This document shows, piece by piece, positions 1 to 13,000 of a stretch of DNA of 64,000 bases. The position numbers and the translations under genes were made by a program. Origin of the DNA: Asterochloris sp. CNOR1 (lineage: Eukaryota > Chlorophyta > Trebouxiophyceae > Trebouxiales > Trebouxiaceae). Every line of letters starts with the position of its first letter. The stretch's first letter is position 1. The stretch is from the NCBI GenBank assembly GCA_963969365.1, contig OZ017761.1, positions 868,001-932,000 of the forward strand, given 5' to 3'. The notes beneath the pieces are model-generated. The model made no database searches. It had not been told where the DNA came from and saw nothing but the letters and a program-made list of their open reading frames with translations.

Positions 1-3000
1 ACCCTCTGCCGCCTGCAGGAGGAGTCTGAAGCGGTCACCCTGGCAGTCGACACAGTGGCCCGTGTTGTGCGCCTTATCTGGCCCCACGCCCGCACTGTGC
101 TGTTTGGCTCACAGGCCACCAGTTTGGCCCTGCCAGGCAGCGACCTGGACATTGTGGTGCTGGGCGTGACGCAGGACCTGGCCAGAGCTGGCACTGGCTT
201 CACCAAGTGAGCTGCTTGGCCTCGACGATGTGCTGGGTGTCACCGCTGGCTCTGGCTCCACCATGTTAGGGTGCAGCCCGCATTGCTGGCTGTTGAGCGC
301 AGTGCAGGCTGACACCTGCACTGTCAAGTGAATGACCTGTTGCTGGCCTGTCTTGCCTCAGCAGTGCTGGCTGTCAGCATCTTGCCGAACTGGCATGGCC
401 TTCACCATGGGCTAAACTTTTATTCGACTCAAATTCATGCCGCCAGTTGTGGGTATGGCCTCGTTTGAGGAGCTTTTCGCCAGAGGCTGCCCAGTAGTGT
501 GTGATGCAGTCGCTGCTGCTGCTCCTTACAGGAGCAGCAAGCACCCTGACAGATGACTGCTCGTCGCCTTGACAGCTGGTACATGTTTACTGTCCTGTGC
601 AAGCAGGGACTTGCAGAGCTTCCTGGTGGAGCTGCTGGAGGGCCTGCCTGTAAAGTGTGCTTCGGTCGCAGCATTGACAAGCCACCCACAGACTCATCTC
701 TGTCTGCAGGGACCAGCAGAGGTTCCTGGTGGAGCTGCTGGAGGACCTGCTGGACTGCCTGGTGTCAGGGGATATGGTGCTGGGGGAGCCCAAGATTATT
801 CAGGCCAAGGTACCCATCATCAAGGCCCGGCTGGACATTGGTGAGTCCTCGCTGCGTCGGCCATCACTAAGTGCGTAAACTGGAGGGCCTGTGCGCCTTT
901 CATCAAGGCTAAACTGAATCTGCATGAGTCTGCGCTGCATCGGCTGCTGCACTGGGTTGCTTGGCTTTGCCAGCAAGCTCATGTATCATGATTTGGGGCC
1001 CCTGCCCTTGGGACGGCCACCGCTGCTCATGTTGGGTGTCTTGGGTGCTCGAGCTTGGACTGACAGCAGCCACGCAGATCACTCCTACCTCGACAGGATC
1101 TTGAGCCACTATGACTGCAAGTTGCTGTGCCATACACGCAAGGGCTGACACGCAAGGGCTGACATGCAAGGGCTGCCCAGGCTGCCAAATCCGAGCCTGC
1201 CTGGACCAGCGCTGCGCAGGCTGCAATGCAGCTTGCTGCATGGGGATGTGCACTCCAAAGATGCTGATCTCTACAAGTCATTGCCCTGCAGGCGGCGGGC
1301 TGCCAGCAGACATCTCCCTGGCTGCTGCCAATGGTGCCGCCGCCGTGCAGCTCATTAAGGACCACATCCAGTCCATGCCCTGCCTGAAACCCCTGGTGCT
1401 GGTGCTGAAGGCATTTCTCAAGGTGAGCTGCGAGCATTTTGCTGCCAACATGGCCAGAGCACAGCAGAGAGGATGCTGCCAACATGCTGAGCTGAGCATC
1501 TTTCATTGGCTGGATGGGCCGACTGCAGGTTGTGGGCAGCATGCTGTGCCAGGCACAGGCTGGACCTTGGTGTTGTGTGGGCTGAGCTGCTGCCTTCCAG
1601 CTTGATGCTGTCGAGAATCCTGCTTGGCTGCGGCACATTGAGCTTGCACCTGAACCTGTGCCTGCTGAGGGCGTCTGTGCAGCAGGAAGGAACGAGGACA
1701 CCTCGGTCCCATCAGGCTGCGGCTGCCTCTGCTGCAGGAGGCTGGCCTCAATGAGGTTTTCACGGGAGGCCTGTCTAGCTACAGCCTGGTTTTGATGGCT
1801 GTCGCCCACATGAAGGCAGACCCTTCTGCTGATCTGGGGGACCTGCTCATCGGCTTCTTACGCCGCTTTGGAGCTGGGAGCACCACCTTTGACTATGTCA
1901 CCCACGCCGTGAGCCTGCGACAGGTGGGTGCTTGGGTTTGCTGCTTGATAGCTGCTGTGCATCGGATCACCTCAGCAGCTTGAGGGGGTGGGGTTTACCA
2001 ATTGGCCGCTGTGGCTGCTGTGCAAAGCAATTTTATGAGGGTGTCATGGTAGCCAATCTGCATGTTGCAGCAGTCTGTGGCAGCTTGACCTTAAGACTTG
2101 CTGCGCCAAGTTGTCAAGCGCAGGAATATCTGGCAGCCAGGGCAGTGAGTTCTGCAGGCACCTGAGGCAGACAGCCGAGTCCAGCTGTGTGTTGGGTGTT
2201 GACAAGCAGCCCTGGCAAGTGCAGGGTGGTTTCAAGCCAAAGAATGAGGAGTGGAAACAGGCCGCCAGGCCCCAGCTGCTGGCTGTTGAGGATCCTCAGG
2301 AGGCCGGCAGGGACATCGGGTCAGGCTCATTCAACATCAAAGCGGTGAGACTGCTGAGCGCTCTTGAGGCACCAGGCTTGCACAAGGCTGCAGTCGAAAT
2401 ACTGCTGACATGAAGCCCCTGCTCAAATGACTGTGAGACATGCACTCTGTGCTGGCCTGCCTCAAATCTGAATCCATGCCCCATGATACAGCTTCTCGCC
2501 AGCTGAAGTGGGGGTCTGCAGTGTGCAGGACTTTTGTCTGCCATAAACTGAGGAAAGCATGTGCTGTGCTGAGCAGCCCCTCAGGGCTGCAGCCCGGCAA
2601 TCCCAGCTGCGGTGCTCCTTTGTGTGAGTTCTGCCAGCTGCCTCTGCAGGTGGCAGAGCTGTTCTCTGATGCTGCTGAGGCGCTCGAGGCCAAACAGGCT
2701 GGCGCGGTGAGGCAGGGAGCTGTTGGCGGGGAGGCGCAGCTCTGGGCTACAGTGCAGGCTGATGGGCACAGTCAGAGTGTTGCCTCTAGGCGCCCTGGCT
2801 ATGCTGAGCAGTACCCCATCCTGAGCAGCATCCTAACGGTCGACCTGGCTGTTGCGCGTGATGCGAAGACTGCCAAGGCAAGCTCCCTGCAGTTGCCGGT
2901 GTGGCGGTTGCTGTGAGAAGGGGTGTGACTCCCTGCACAAGGGACCTAGCCATTGTAGCCGATGTGAAATCAGCCAATGCAAGTCCCTGATGAGTGACGA

Positions 3001-4128
3001 GTTGTGGCAGCTCCTGCGGAGGAACGGGACTCCTTGCGTCTCCTCCTGTGCTGCACAAACAGATATGTTGGTCAGCACCTGCATGGACGATGTGCAGATG
3101 CTTCACATGTGGTGGCAGTCAGCACCAGGCCAGCTCGCAGCAGCGCATGCATGTTGGCGCATGTCAACTACTCATCAAAGGTATGGCTCAGGGTTGCACC
3201 CTAGCTCACTTGCCTGCTCCCTGTGTGACGTGTGAGAGCCAGCTATGCCTCTGCTGCCTGTTGCTCCTGCAGGCTCGTGCAGACTTGGCCAGCGGCGTGC
3301 ACAGGCGTGCAGCCAAGATGAATGGGCAGCTGCAGCTGAGAAGCTGGCGGGACCTGCCCTCATGGGCACATGGGCCCATGCCCCTGAGGAGTGGGGCACA
3401 CTCCCAGCCCTCCAGTGTGGCAGCAGGTGGGGCGCTCTGCTGCATGTCGTGAATTTTCTGCATTGTATTGACTAGGGGGCGCTACACTTGTTGCTGTGAC
3501 AATTTGAGACACAGCAGCCCAGACTTGGAGGCCCACATTCTCATAGGCCTGAGGGAGCGGCTGTTGCTGGCGGTGCTGCAGGCTCGGCACTCCCTGGGCC
3601 GCCACGTGGGTGCACTGCTGCATGCTGCACATGCTGGGTCGGGCTGTGTGAGCGCTGCTGCCTGCCATGCTGCACATGCTGGGTTGGCTGTGCGCGCTGC
3701 TGCAGGCTGTGCACTTCCTGAGCACCCTGCACGTGCAGCTGGCATGCTTTTCTCACTGGACTGACGCTCAGAGCGCTGCTGCATGCTGTGCTACTCGCAT
3801 TTTGTCTGCTGTGTCAGGTGGGCACGCGAGGGGCGCAGCAGCCAGCCAGGCTCAGGACAATGCTGTTGCCAGTCTGCACCCAGCGCAAGAGGAGGGGCGG
3901 AAGGCTGCCAGGACCACCAAACGCACGACACGGGAAGCGCACCAGACGGCTCTGCGGGCCAGTCTGCAGAAGGTCCTGGTCGGCACCAAAGGCACGCCTC
4001 AGCACCTGCAGACAGTGCTGTCCAGGAATCAGGCCATTGCTGGGCGCGCCCGCCGCCCAACACGTCGAGGCGGCAAGCGGAAGAAGCCCGCCAGAACGGC
4101 AGCTGCTGCTGCACGAGACCATTCCTGA
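1..4128 (+). CDS. TRF4/PAPD5-like non-canonical poly(A) polymerase (5' end outside window)
   Basis: This is the 3' part of a nucleotidyltransferase of the TRF4/TRF5 (PAPD5/7) family, which adds short A tails to nuclear RNAs for exosome decay. Exon 1 (to 206) carries the catalytic signature: FGSQATSLALPGSDLDIVV, a Gly-Ser followed by the DxD metal-binding pair. Phase-consistent exons follow at 710-840 (ends KARLDI), 1292-1422 (PLVLVLKAFLK), 1738-1923 (the family motif LNEVFTGGLSSYSLVLM), 2225-2344 (VEDPQEAGRDIGSGSF, the nucleotide-recognition region), 2650-2706 and 2812-2877. Later exons near 3275-3400 and 3520-3612 are approximate. The last exon (about 3826-4128) ends in a strongly basic tail (RRPTRRGGKRKKPARTA), probably for RNA binding or nuclear import. 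The intron after 2877 starts with GC. Family assignment is firm; the C-terminal exon chain is tentative. Confidence 0.85.
604..648 (+). repeat. Intronic partial copy of the downstream exon start
   Basis: This intron segment matches the start of the real exon at 706-752 almost base for base: both run from gcaggga through tcctggtggagctgctggag. It would encode QSFLVELLEGL against QRFLVELLEDL in the real exon, but is followed by gtaaag and no usable frame. Either a decayed tandem copy or an alternative exon. Confidence 0.7.
1135..1176 (+). repeat. 14-bp tandem repeat, three units
   Basis: Three head-to-tail units of cacgcaagggctga (the last one slightly changed) lie in an intron of the poly(A) polymerase gene. 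No coding role is seen. Confidence 0.8.
3578..3745 (+). repeat. Degenerate duplicated segment near the poly(A) polymerase 3' end
   Basis: The segment at 3578-3615 (caggctcggcactccctggg onward, ending in cacgtg) recurs in degraded form at 3704-3740 (caggctgtgcacttcctgag onward, ending in cacgtg). Between them lie repeated gctgcacatgctggg blocks. The first copy is probably the exon end before the gtgggt donor. Confidence 0.55.
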
Positions 4129-5265
4129 CGCAATGTCCCAGCGCTATGCCTGAATTCAGTCAATAGCTGCCTCCTGTCCTGTTACACTGCCCCCCTTAAT
4201 GTTACCAGCCCTGTCAGCTCCCCAATGACCAGGTGCAAGCAGAGATGTGCAGCAACTGTGGAGTGCATCCTTGCTCAAAGACAAGGGGGCATGTCCCAGG
4301 GGCTAATAGCAGTGGCCTCCCTTTCATTGCATGGAAAGTGACATTCCATACGTGCTGGAATGTTGCACAAACGCCTCTCTGCTGATCTAGGCTGCCACCA
4401 AGCAGCTGACAACAATCATGAGCAAACACTGAGGTCCCGGCGGCAGCAGCATTTTGATGGCTGGTGCATGCCTTGATTCCCACAGCAGTTCAGATGGGAC
4501 AGCATTCACCTTGACCAGCTACTCTAATGATTCCACTTGACACGGCTGCACTGCTCAACATGTTCTCAAGTGGTCAAGCGGTGTGCATGTTGACAATGCG
4601 CGCTGCTGCCCAGGCATCTCCTGCGGGGTTAGCAGCAGGCGCAGGTTCTGGCCCCACTCATGCCTGCCTCTGCCACACTGCTGGGCTGTGCATGGAAGGC
4701 CAGGCCGCTTGGCATCCTCAGTAGGGGCGCTGCCATGGGCAGCCAGCCCCAGCCGATGCTGGAGGTCCCCCATGCTGCGCAGGAAGTTTGGGCGGCTGGC
4801 TGCTGGGCCTGCGGGGATGGTGCGCCAGGCTGCAGGCCACCCACTGCCTCTCCAGACTGGGCAGCAGCACCTGCCAGGAGCCTGACAGCAGTCAGCAGCA
4901 GCAGCAGGTCCCTTTGCAGCGTGCTGGCAGGCAGGGGCTGTGGGGGAGGGGTCTGCCCTGAGGGGGCAGGGGTCTGCCCGGAGGGGGCAGGGGCCTGCCA
5001 AGAGGGGTCAGGGGCCTGCCTCCCTTGCAGGTGTGCATTCAGCAAGCCAGACTAACAGCGCTGCTTCATGGGGCCCCCGCCAGGAGCGCAGTGCGGGGTA
5101 CAGCCTTGTTGCTCCAGCTGAACGTCACCAAGCAGGGAACCCAAAGTCGCAGCAACGCTTCAGGCGCGGGTCTGCTGGCAGCAGGTGGGGGGTGCCTGGC
5201 TGCCGGCTGTCTGGTGTCACTCTTGCCTCCAGCTGGACTGTGTGAACCCCTTTTTCTCCCAGAGT
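4129..5265. other. Region without a supported gene
   Basis: Downstream of the poly(A) polymerase stop I see no recognisable domain. Open frames near 4560-5055 on both strands are Pro/Ala/Gln-rich and mutually antisense, so they cannot both be coding. The only clear structure is the 21-bp tandem repeat at 4941-5024. Confidence 0.5.
4941..5024 (+). repeat. 21-bp tandem repeat, about four units
   Basis: About four units resembling gggggcaggggtctgcccgg, each 21 bp, so a coding reading would give 7-residue repeats: on the plus strand RGQGSAR-like, on the minus strand PAPSGQT-like. Each unit holds a short GC-rich palindrome (gggcag/ctgccc). Confidence 0.75.
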
Positions 5266-5281
5266 TACAGCATGGCTCCTT

Positions 5282-5870
5282 TTGTTGAGGCCAGCCAGTG
5301 CACATGCTGCCAGCCTGGAGTCCAGCAGTGACGGTGCTGCAAAGCCCTTTGATTTGCTGGCTGCTGGGGGCAGCCTTGATGCTCTGCACCACCTCTGGCG
5401 GCCTGCAAGACAGGGGCAGGCGGCCATCCACTTTGCAGCAAAGGTATGCAGCCGGCTGTCGGAATCCATCGGTCACAACTTGCAGCCATCTGGTGGGGTG
5501 CTGCAGAGGGCGCCATATGCGTCAAGGCAGCTCTGTTTGGCGCAAGACCCCCCGCTGCTGCATGGCCGGCAGCGCCCTTGGGCGATGGGCAGGGGCGGTC
5601 CACTTTTTGAGAGGGCGTCCAGTTACCGCCACAGGCAGTTTTTTGGGCGCTGGCACCCCCTCCAGCACAAACCTTTGTGTGCCCTGCACCCTCCTCCTGA
5701 GCCAGACGAGGCAGCCTTGCAGCACTGCTGAAGGGCAGCTGGCGTGGCATGCCTGCACATTCTCCTGCAATAGGCACATGGTCTTCAGTTTCCTACAGGT
5801 CAGCACAAGGCGCTGGTCCTCGGCAGTGCCGAAGGCTGCAAGGTGGTGCCCTGTGACCAGGGCAAGAACA
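5282..5870 (+). other. Possible small ankyrin-like exons, unconfirmed
   Basis: A plus-strand stretch ending at an acceptable donor (gtatgc, about 5442) reads AAGGSLDALHHLWRPARQGQ followed by AAIHFAAK, which resembles an ankyrin repeat core. After an acceptor near 5800 another stretch reads ALVLGSAEGCKVVPCDQGKNN in separate short blocks and then stops. The two do not form a complete protein, and no start was found that reads cleanly into them. This could be a small gene, a decayed one, or untranslated sequence upstream of the AP2 gene. Confidence 0.25.
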
Positions 5871-7037
5871 ATTGAAAGGCTGATGGCTTACATGCTAATG
5901 CTCAAAGTACTGCTGTGGCTGCTGGCGCCATGGCGCGCGCAGCATGCAGCTCTGGGCTGCGCAGTGTCACTCAGGCACACAGCGCCTAGTCAGGTGATTG
6001 ATTTGCTCACTTCGATCTCGAGGGATTCACCTTGGGTCTGGCAGGTGTGACCCACTTCACTGAAGCGGTTGCTGCTGGGCTCTGCAGTCATTCCGGATGT
6101 CCGTAAAGGCACGGCCTCAGCTTTATGACTGGCGCTGACTGACCTTTGACTGGCCGCAGTGTGGTTCCAGGAGTGCTTTTACGGTTGTCTTTGTATTTCT
6201 GAACAGCAGGGAGCTGCATGAATTGGGCCGTAGACTACGGCTGCCTGAGATACCAGGAACCTACATGGCCATGCATGTGAGCATCTACTGTCATTGGACC
6301 AGTAGTGAGGTAAGTCGACGAAAACAACCATGCAATGGTTGCCTCGAGGAGCTCCTCCAAACTCCTGGGCTGGCACGGTATCCGGAACGCGAAGTGCATG
6401 AGCATGCAGCAGGAGCTGGCGTTGGTTCTGCACACCTCATTGTGGCTGCACATTGATCTGCCAGCGCCTTGAGCCAGCTTTCCTAATAAGGAACGATGGC
6501 CTCATCACGGCCTGCCATCCATGTGATCACCCCGTGAACAATTTCAAGCTGCCGATGCCCCAAGCGCTGCCCACATGCTGCCCATTGCACCCTACCCGAG
6601 ACGTGCAGACAGGCAGACTAAGCACTTGCCAGAAAATGTAAACGGTAAAGGAACCAACACACTTTGTCAGAGTGTTGCGCTGCATCCGCCAGGCTCCTCG
6701 ACCTCTGTCGGGCTGCTTTGGGCTGCAGCTGAATCCAGCGCCCTGTGAGACAGGACGAGTCCTCGCTTCCTGCACCTGGAGCATCGTACTCCACACAAGC
6801 TCAAGATCAGCCAACAGTGAAGCCAGAAGAGAGTGCACTCCCGTGCAGCAGGCCCAGGCAAGCTAACAGGCTTGTTTTGCAGCAAGCCCTGAGCCAACGC
6901 ACATGTGTTCTGGGACATCACCTCCTGCATGCCAGATCTGCCTCTGCCCCGCCTGAGATCAAGGGCGTGCGCAGCCGGCCTGGCTTGTATTGCGTCCCGG
7001 TGCAAGGGGTGCTCATGTGTGCAGACAGGTACATGGT
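5871..7037. other. Unassigned stretch before the AP2 gene
   Basis: No domain is recognisable. One short plus-strand piece near 6206-6277 (ELHELGRRLRLPEIPGTYMA) ends at a gtgagc donor and could be an exon, but it has no partners. The rest may be the promoter or 5' UTR of the AP2/ERF gene. Confidence 0.4.
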
Positions 7038-10000
7038 ATGAGTTTTGGGCAGCCCAGCATCGAGGGCTTTGCTCCCAAGCAGCAGGGGAGCAGCCTGCAA
7101 AACGGGGTGGGCCCCAGCAAGCCCAGCGCCCAAAGCTCGCCAGCGTCTTCCCAGGGCTCAGGATCCATGCTGGCACCCGGCGCCCTGGGCACTGCTCTGA
7201 GGAACAGCCCTGCCCGCAGTCAGAGCTCTGAGGGGTCGCAGAAGGAGGCCCAGGGGCCCACAGCGGAGCAGCGGGCGGGGAGGTCTCCCTACAAGGTGAA
7301 TGGTTCTGGGTGACCGTTATGCAACCGCCAGCTGCACGCAGTGCAAGACTGCAAGATCGGCCCACCTGACCTGTGTGCCTGCCTGCTCATTGGATGTGCT
7401 CTTTGGAGCTGTGCCAGTGCTGTACAGCAGGCCCTGGGAGTGCTACTTTGTGGTGGTCAGGCAAGACTTGGGCTGCTGTGCGTGGGCCCGCAATGTGGCA
7501 TCGGCAGACGCATGGCAGGCCCAGTCTGTGCTGTCGTGCAGGAAGTACATCCTGGGCTTGGAGATGTATCCTGCCCTCAGCATGAAAAGACGCTCATAAG
7601 CTCGACATGTATGGGCAGCCAAGATTCTCTCTGATGACTCACATCCAGACTGCCTTGAGGGCAGCAGCAGGGCTGCCTGCATGTGGCTCATGTGTGCAGC
7701 CCTGCAGCTGCCTGGCTGACCGCATCGGCCAGGAATTGCAAAGTGCAGGCGGCCCTGTGTCCAACAGTGCACCCGCCTGCTGCAGGTGGAGCGCACCAGT
7801 AACGGGGCACGAGAGGGCAGCACCACCTCCAAGCCAGCCCAGCCCCAGCACCAGATGGCGGCGCAGCCAGCCATGCACGCAATGCCCGCGGAGTGGCCCA
7901 AGCACCAGACGGTGGCCCAAGCGCCAGCCCCTCGCTCCATGGTGGGCCAGCCAGTGGCCATGGCCCCTGTGACCCCCCAGATGGTGGCCTCTGCAGGGGT
8001 GCCTGCAGGGCCCTACCAGCCGCAGTACATGCGCCAGCTGCCGCCCCAGGGACAGCAGCAGGGGCCGGGGACCCACCAGCAGGGCCCCCAGCTCCACCCC
8101 CACATGCACTGGCAGCAGGCAGCGCAGCGGCCCGGCGCCATGCGCCCCCCCTTCCGCCCCATGATGGCCGGCATGCCCGCCATCCCCCCGGGCTCAGCCG
8201 CCACGCCCGCCCAGCAGGTGCCACCTGCCCACCTGGCTGCAAATGCAGCAGCCGCAGCGGCGGCAGCCGCTGCCAATGCGGCTGCCTGGCAGCAGCGCGC
8301 CGCGGCTGCAGCCGCACGGCAGCAGCAGCTGCACCAGCAGGCAGCGGCGGCGGCCGCCGCCCGTCAGCCGCAGGGGCAGCCTGCGGCTGCCCCTGCCCAC
8401 AGGCCAGGGTCGCAGGCCTCTGGGCTGCCAGCAAGGCGGGCCCCGGCCAGCAGCGAGCCGGCCCCTGCCCCCATCCTGCCTGATGGGGTCCCCCCTGAGA
8501 CAGTGATCCCCAAAGGCAAGAACAAGACCTATCGTGGAGTGCGCCAGCGCCCCTGGGGGAAGTGGGCTGCAGAGATCCGGGACCCCAATGCGGGCGCCCG
8601 GCGGTGAGTGCCTGTCTGCGGTGTCACACACGAGAGCCCTGCGCGCGTCCATGCCACAGCCTGTTCTTGATGCAAACCTGTGCACATGGCTCTGGTGCGC
8701 AGGCTTCCGAGTCAGGGCCATTGACACCACTTGACACCCTGCAAACTACGCTTCAGCCTGCACTGCGTGGCAGGTTGCTTCTTTTTGAGCTCATGTGAAG
8801 GCTGAGATGGATCACCACACCTCCATTCTTGGCACTGGCTGGCTGTCCATGCTTCACATTGGCACTTCTCATTCTGGCATACCGCATGCAACGTCATTGC
8901 ACAAAGCAAGTCGCGCCACCCTGCATACCTCCCTACATGGTGCATGACAGCTTCTGGCTGCAAAGGTGGCCTTCACCCCCGCCCCCCCCCCCCCCCCCCC
9001 CTGCATGGCGGGTCATGCGTGCTATTGCTTCTATGGCCATGGACGCAGTGCATCTGCACAGCCAAAGGGCTGCATAGCTGGATCAGTCAGCAGTGTGAAG
9101 CAAGCAGTCCCCAAGCTCCTGCAGGTGGCTGGGCACCTTTGACACGGCGGAGGAGGCTGCAAGAGCTTATGACGCTGCCGCAAGGCAGATACGCGGCGCA
9201 GCAGCCAAATGCAACTTCCCGGAGGACGGTCTAGCCCCAGAGCCGGTGCCAAACCCCTCAGGTGCAGGTTTGTCAAGACACGATGACCGCGTGGGAGCTG
9301 CTGCCTAGTCCTGCACTTGCTGAGGTCACTCCTGATGTTGGCAAAGCCTTGCTAGGAGCTGGTGCAAAGAGCCTAAGGCTGATGCTCTGGGCAAGCTTTC
9401 ATTTTGGTCATTTGCTGCGGTCTATTGACAAAAGCTGCATGCTGTAAACGATGCAGTGGAACCAGGCTCGTGACATCACTGTCCCCTCGTTGCTGACTGC
9501 GTGATGTCATCTGCAGCAGGTCCTCGGGGTGCAGCAGCCAGGAGGACAACCTCAGCTGCTGCCCGCCAGGCCGCCAGGCCTGCTGTGCAGCCGGCAGCTG
9601 CTCCGCCTGGTGCAGATAACATGGCTGCTTCCCTGGAGGAGGGCAGGCTCATACACAACCACATGATGAGCAGCCGGGAGGCCATGGTGAGTGGCGTGGG
9701 CATCTTGGAATGTGCAAAGCTCAGCTGTGTGAACAGGTGCTGCTGGATGAGCAGCTGGGAGGCTTGGGCTGGAGGCCTGGGGCTGGGGGATGGTGCACTT
9801 GCTTAGCTGCCTCCACAGCTGCCTTACTAGCCGCCTACCATCCTTCTGACGGTCTGCTAGCCTTTTGATGACCTGATTTCCTCATGAAGGTGGATGCACT
9901 CTTTGACAATTGCCATGCAGATGTAGTCGTTCCCAGCTCCAAGATCTGGGGCAGAAGCACACTTGTTGATGCCAAAAAGCAGAGGCGCTGTGCTGCCATT

Positions 10001-13000
10001 GAGGAAGTCTGGGATCACCAAACTATTGGGAGATGTAGTCCAGGCGCAAGGGTGTGCCACAGGCACAGCGTGTGTTTCAGCTGCCTGTGACTTGCTCGAG
10101 CTGGGGTCTCCTGCAGGGAGTGATGACCGTGAGCGACGCCATGATGATCCCTCACGGGACGTCGCCAGGAGCCAGCCCAGCAGGCGTGCCCATGCAAATG
10201 CGAGCTCCCTCGGGTGGGCCTCAGCTTCTTTGCTCATCCAGTTGGGCAGGATGCACCAATGCTCTGCAACCTGCAGGCCTGCATACTGAGTGCACAGGGG
10301 CGTGTTTGTGTGCAAGGCATGCAAGGCTGCTTGCTGCCTTGTACTAATGCGGCCTCAATTCAGAGCAGCCTCTGCTGTGGCAACACGACAGCTTTGGCAC
10401 AATGCCAGAGTGTGTACTGGAGAGCTGGAGACTTCAAGGGGCGTCATCGCGGCGGTCTGTGCGTATGCTCCCAGACCATGCTAATTTCACTGATCACTTT
10501 GCCCTTGGGGAGCTTTGCAGGCACCACTATTGTGCCAATGTTGCAGCACCGCGGTCATCAGCGCCATGCAGGTTTCAGCCAAGCACTTCGCTGTGACAAG
10601 CACAAGCGACACTTGCCCTGCCGGTGCAGTGCTTTGGCCAGCAAGCAGTGTTTCTGCAGACATGCATGTGCTGGCGGGGTCCTGCAGCTGATGGCTTGGA
10701 GCTGTGCAGGCTTCGCCATGGGTCGGCATCGTGGAACTCCAGCCGGAGGCTGGTCAGCTGCAGACTGGCCAGGGCTGGGAACCTCTGCTGGGCGAGCAGG
10801 CGGTGTGGCCCTGGGGACCAGCCCCTTTGGCAAGAGTGTGGACATGGTGGACGTGTGCAGCCAGCTCATGGAGGAGGGAGGTGGGTCTGTATAACAGGGT
10901 CCCCCTTCAAGACTATGAAGAAATAGGTATGCAGCCAGCTCATACAGAAGGTGGTGCAATTAATTCTATGGAGGAGAACACCAATGTGTGCTGCCCAGTT
11001 CATGGGAGAGGGAGGTGGGGTTTTGGAGGGCCTGCTGGTTGGGAGTGGCAGTCGAGGCGGAGTGCGAATAAGTGCAGCCAGCTCATGCAGCCAGATTCTG
11101 GTGGCTTGAATCAGGTTCCAACGTCACTCCATGCTGAGTGCGATGCTTTGCTGAGAGGCGCACCATGCTGTGCCAATGCTGCAGTCGTATGGTCCTGCAG
11201 GCTGCACAGATGGCATCAACATGGGGAGTCTGCGGGCGGAGTTGGACATGCCCCAGTACTTCCGCGGTGCGCACACAATGGCTGACGGGGACTCAGAGGA
11301 TGATGCCATGGTCATGGGCTCCACTCCTGGGCTGCGGAGCGTTGACTCTGTGGTGAGCCACCTGCATGCCAGGCAGAGATGAGCCAGAGTCTGGCGTGTT
11401 CCGCTGCTCCAGAGGTGGCAGCATCAGGGTTTTGAATACCTGCAGCAGATGGGGCTCACACCTGTGATGTGAAGGACGGCAGACATGTGCCAGAAGGGCA
11501 CGATGCAGTTGCCTTGTGCTGCAGCTGCACTCCAGCATTGTGACAAGGACTTGCTCTCGGTACCAAAGCCGGCCTGCTGCAGATGGGCCGGCCACCTGTG
11601 GTGGTGCCTGCCCAGTGCAGTCGTCCGTGAGGCCACACTCTGATCCCGAGCATGTGGTGCAGATGGGGTCCACCCCTCTGGAGTGGAAGATGGCGCGTGA
11701 CCGGCAGACGTATGCCAAGGTGGCAGGCTCCCCTGCTCCCCCCCGGCACCCACTGGTGCAGCAGCAGCAGCAGCTGAGGGAGATGGCCATGCGCCAGCAG
11801 CAGCCCTGGCAGGAGGGGCAGAGCCAGCACATGGAGGTGCCGGGCGGGGGAGGGGCAGAGGGCCCGGGGCCCACGCAGGTGAGATCTGCTGAATGGGCAT
11901 GTGCTGTTGAGCTGTGCTGCAGTAAGCTGTGCATGCCCCAGCAGGGGCAGAGCGGGCACATGGTGTGCAGTGCAGGCCAGGGGGACCTGTCCCAAGTGAG
12001 GTATGGTGATGGTCTTGGCCTGCGGAGTGTGAAAGCTGTTAGCAAAGACAGCCTAGGTGGGAGCTCAGCGGCTAGGGCCCACACCGTAGGGACGGCAAGA
12101 CCGGTGCTGACATTTCTGGGCCTGCAGAGGTGGCTACTGTGCAGACTGTGGGCACAGAGCAGCTGTAGCAGGCACAAGCCTTGGCCAAATTCTGTGCATA
12201 AGGCCTCCGCCAAGCAATGGCGCTCTTCAGCGCTGCTACTGCCTGGCAGCTGGAGCTTGTCTGTGTGCCAGTGGGCTTCAGCACTTGACTCTGACCTGCT
12301 TGGCAACTGCTAGCATGCCTGAACATTTTCTGCAGCCGTGCAGAATCAACCAGACCTGGACTCTGCGACTGCGTATGGCTGTCTGCTGTGGTTTCATATT
12401 CTGCGCAGCAGGCCATCGTCAAGAGGTGCCTGACTGCTTTCTTGAAGCATGCTTTTGCCTGCTGTGCAGCCGCCCGACGGCCTGGCAGCACCGCCATCCA
12501 CCCCGCTGCGGGCGCAACCCGCCCTGCAGCAGCAGCAGCAGCAGCAGCAGCAGCCCACTATCGCCACACCTGAGCAGCCGGCCTCTGCACAACCGCAGCA
12601 GCAGCCTCGCACAGGCACCCTGCCCCAGGTAACGCTGTTTTCCCCATCCCTGAAGCAATAGTTTTGCATGCCAGCGCTACCGGCCACCTTCAGGGAGTTG
12701 TACCAGGCAGGAGCAGCACTTGCTGAGACTGCAGGTCTTTAACTGCAGTTCACATCTAAGGAGCCCACTCCTGATGTCTTGAAGCTGATGTTGTCTGCTG
12801 CAGTCGCTGCAGCAGCCGCAGACCTTTGCACCTTGCACTGCTAGATTTGCACCAGGGCCTGTGAGTCATTGTGGACTGCAACCCCAGCTCTTTGCATGCT
12901 GCAGGTGCAGTCGCTGCTGCTGACCTCATTTGGTGCGAGCCCTGTGGCTCCTCCAACCTGGTCCAACTACACTCATCATGCTGCAGGCGTGGCGGCAGCT

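Noticed and set aside
7688-8434. Minus-strand ORF of 248 codons antisense to the AP2 exon
   Set aside because: Product of the Ala/Gln/Pro-rich GC-rich exon read backwards; the plus strand holds a complete AP2 domain.
12072-12497. Minus-strand ORF of 141 codons within the AP2 gene
   Set aside because: Antisense shadow of an intron and exon of the AP2/ERF gene; no domain.
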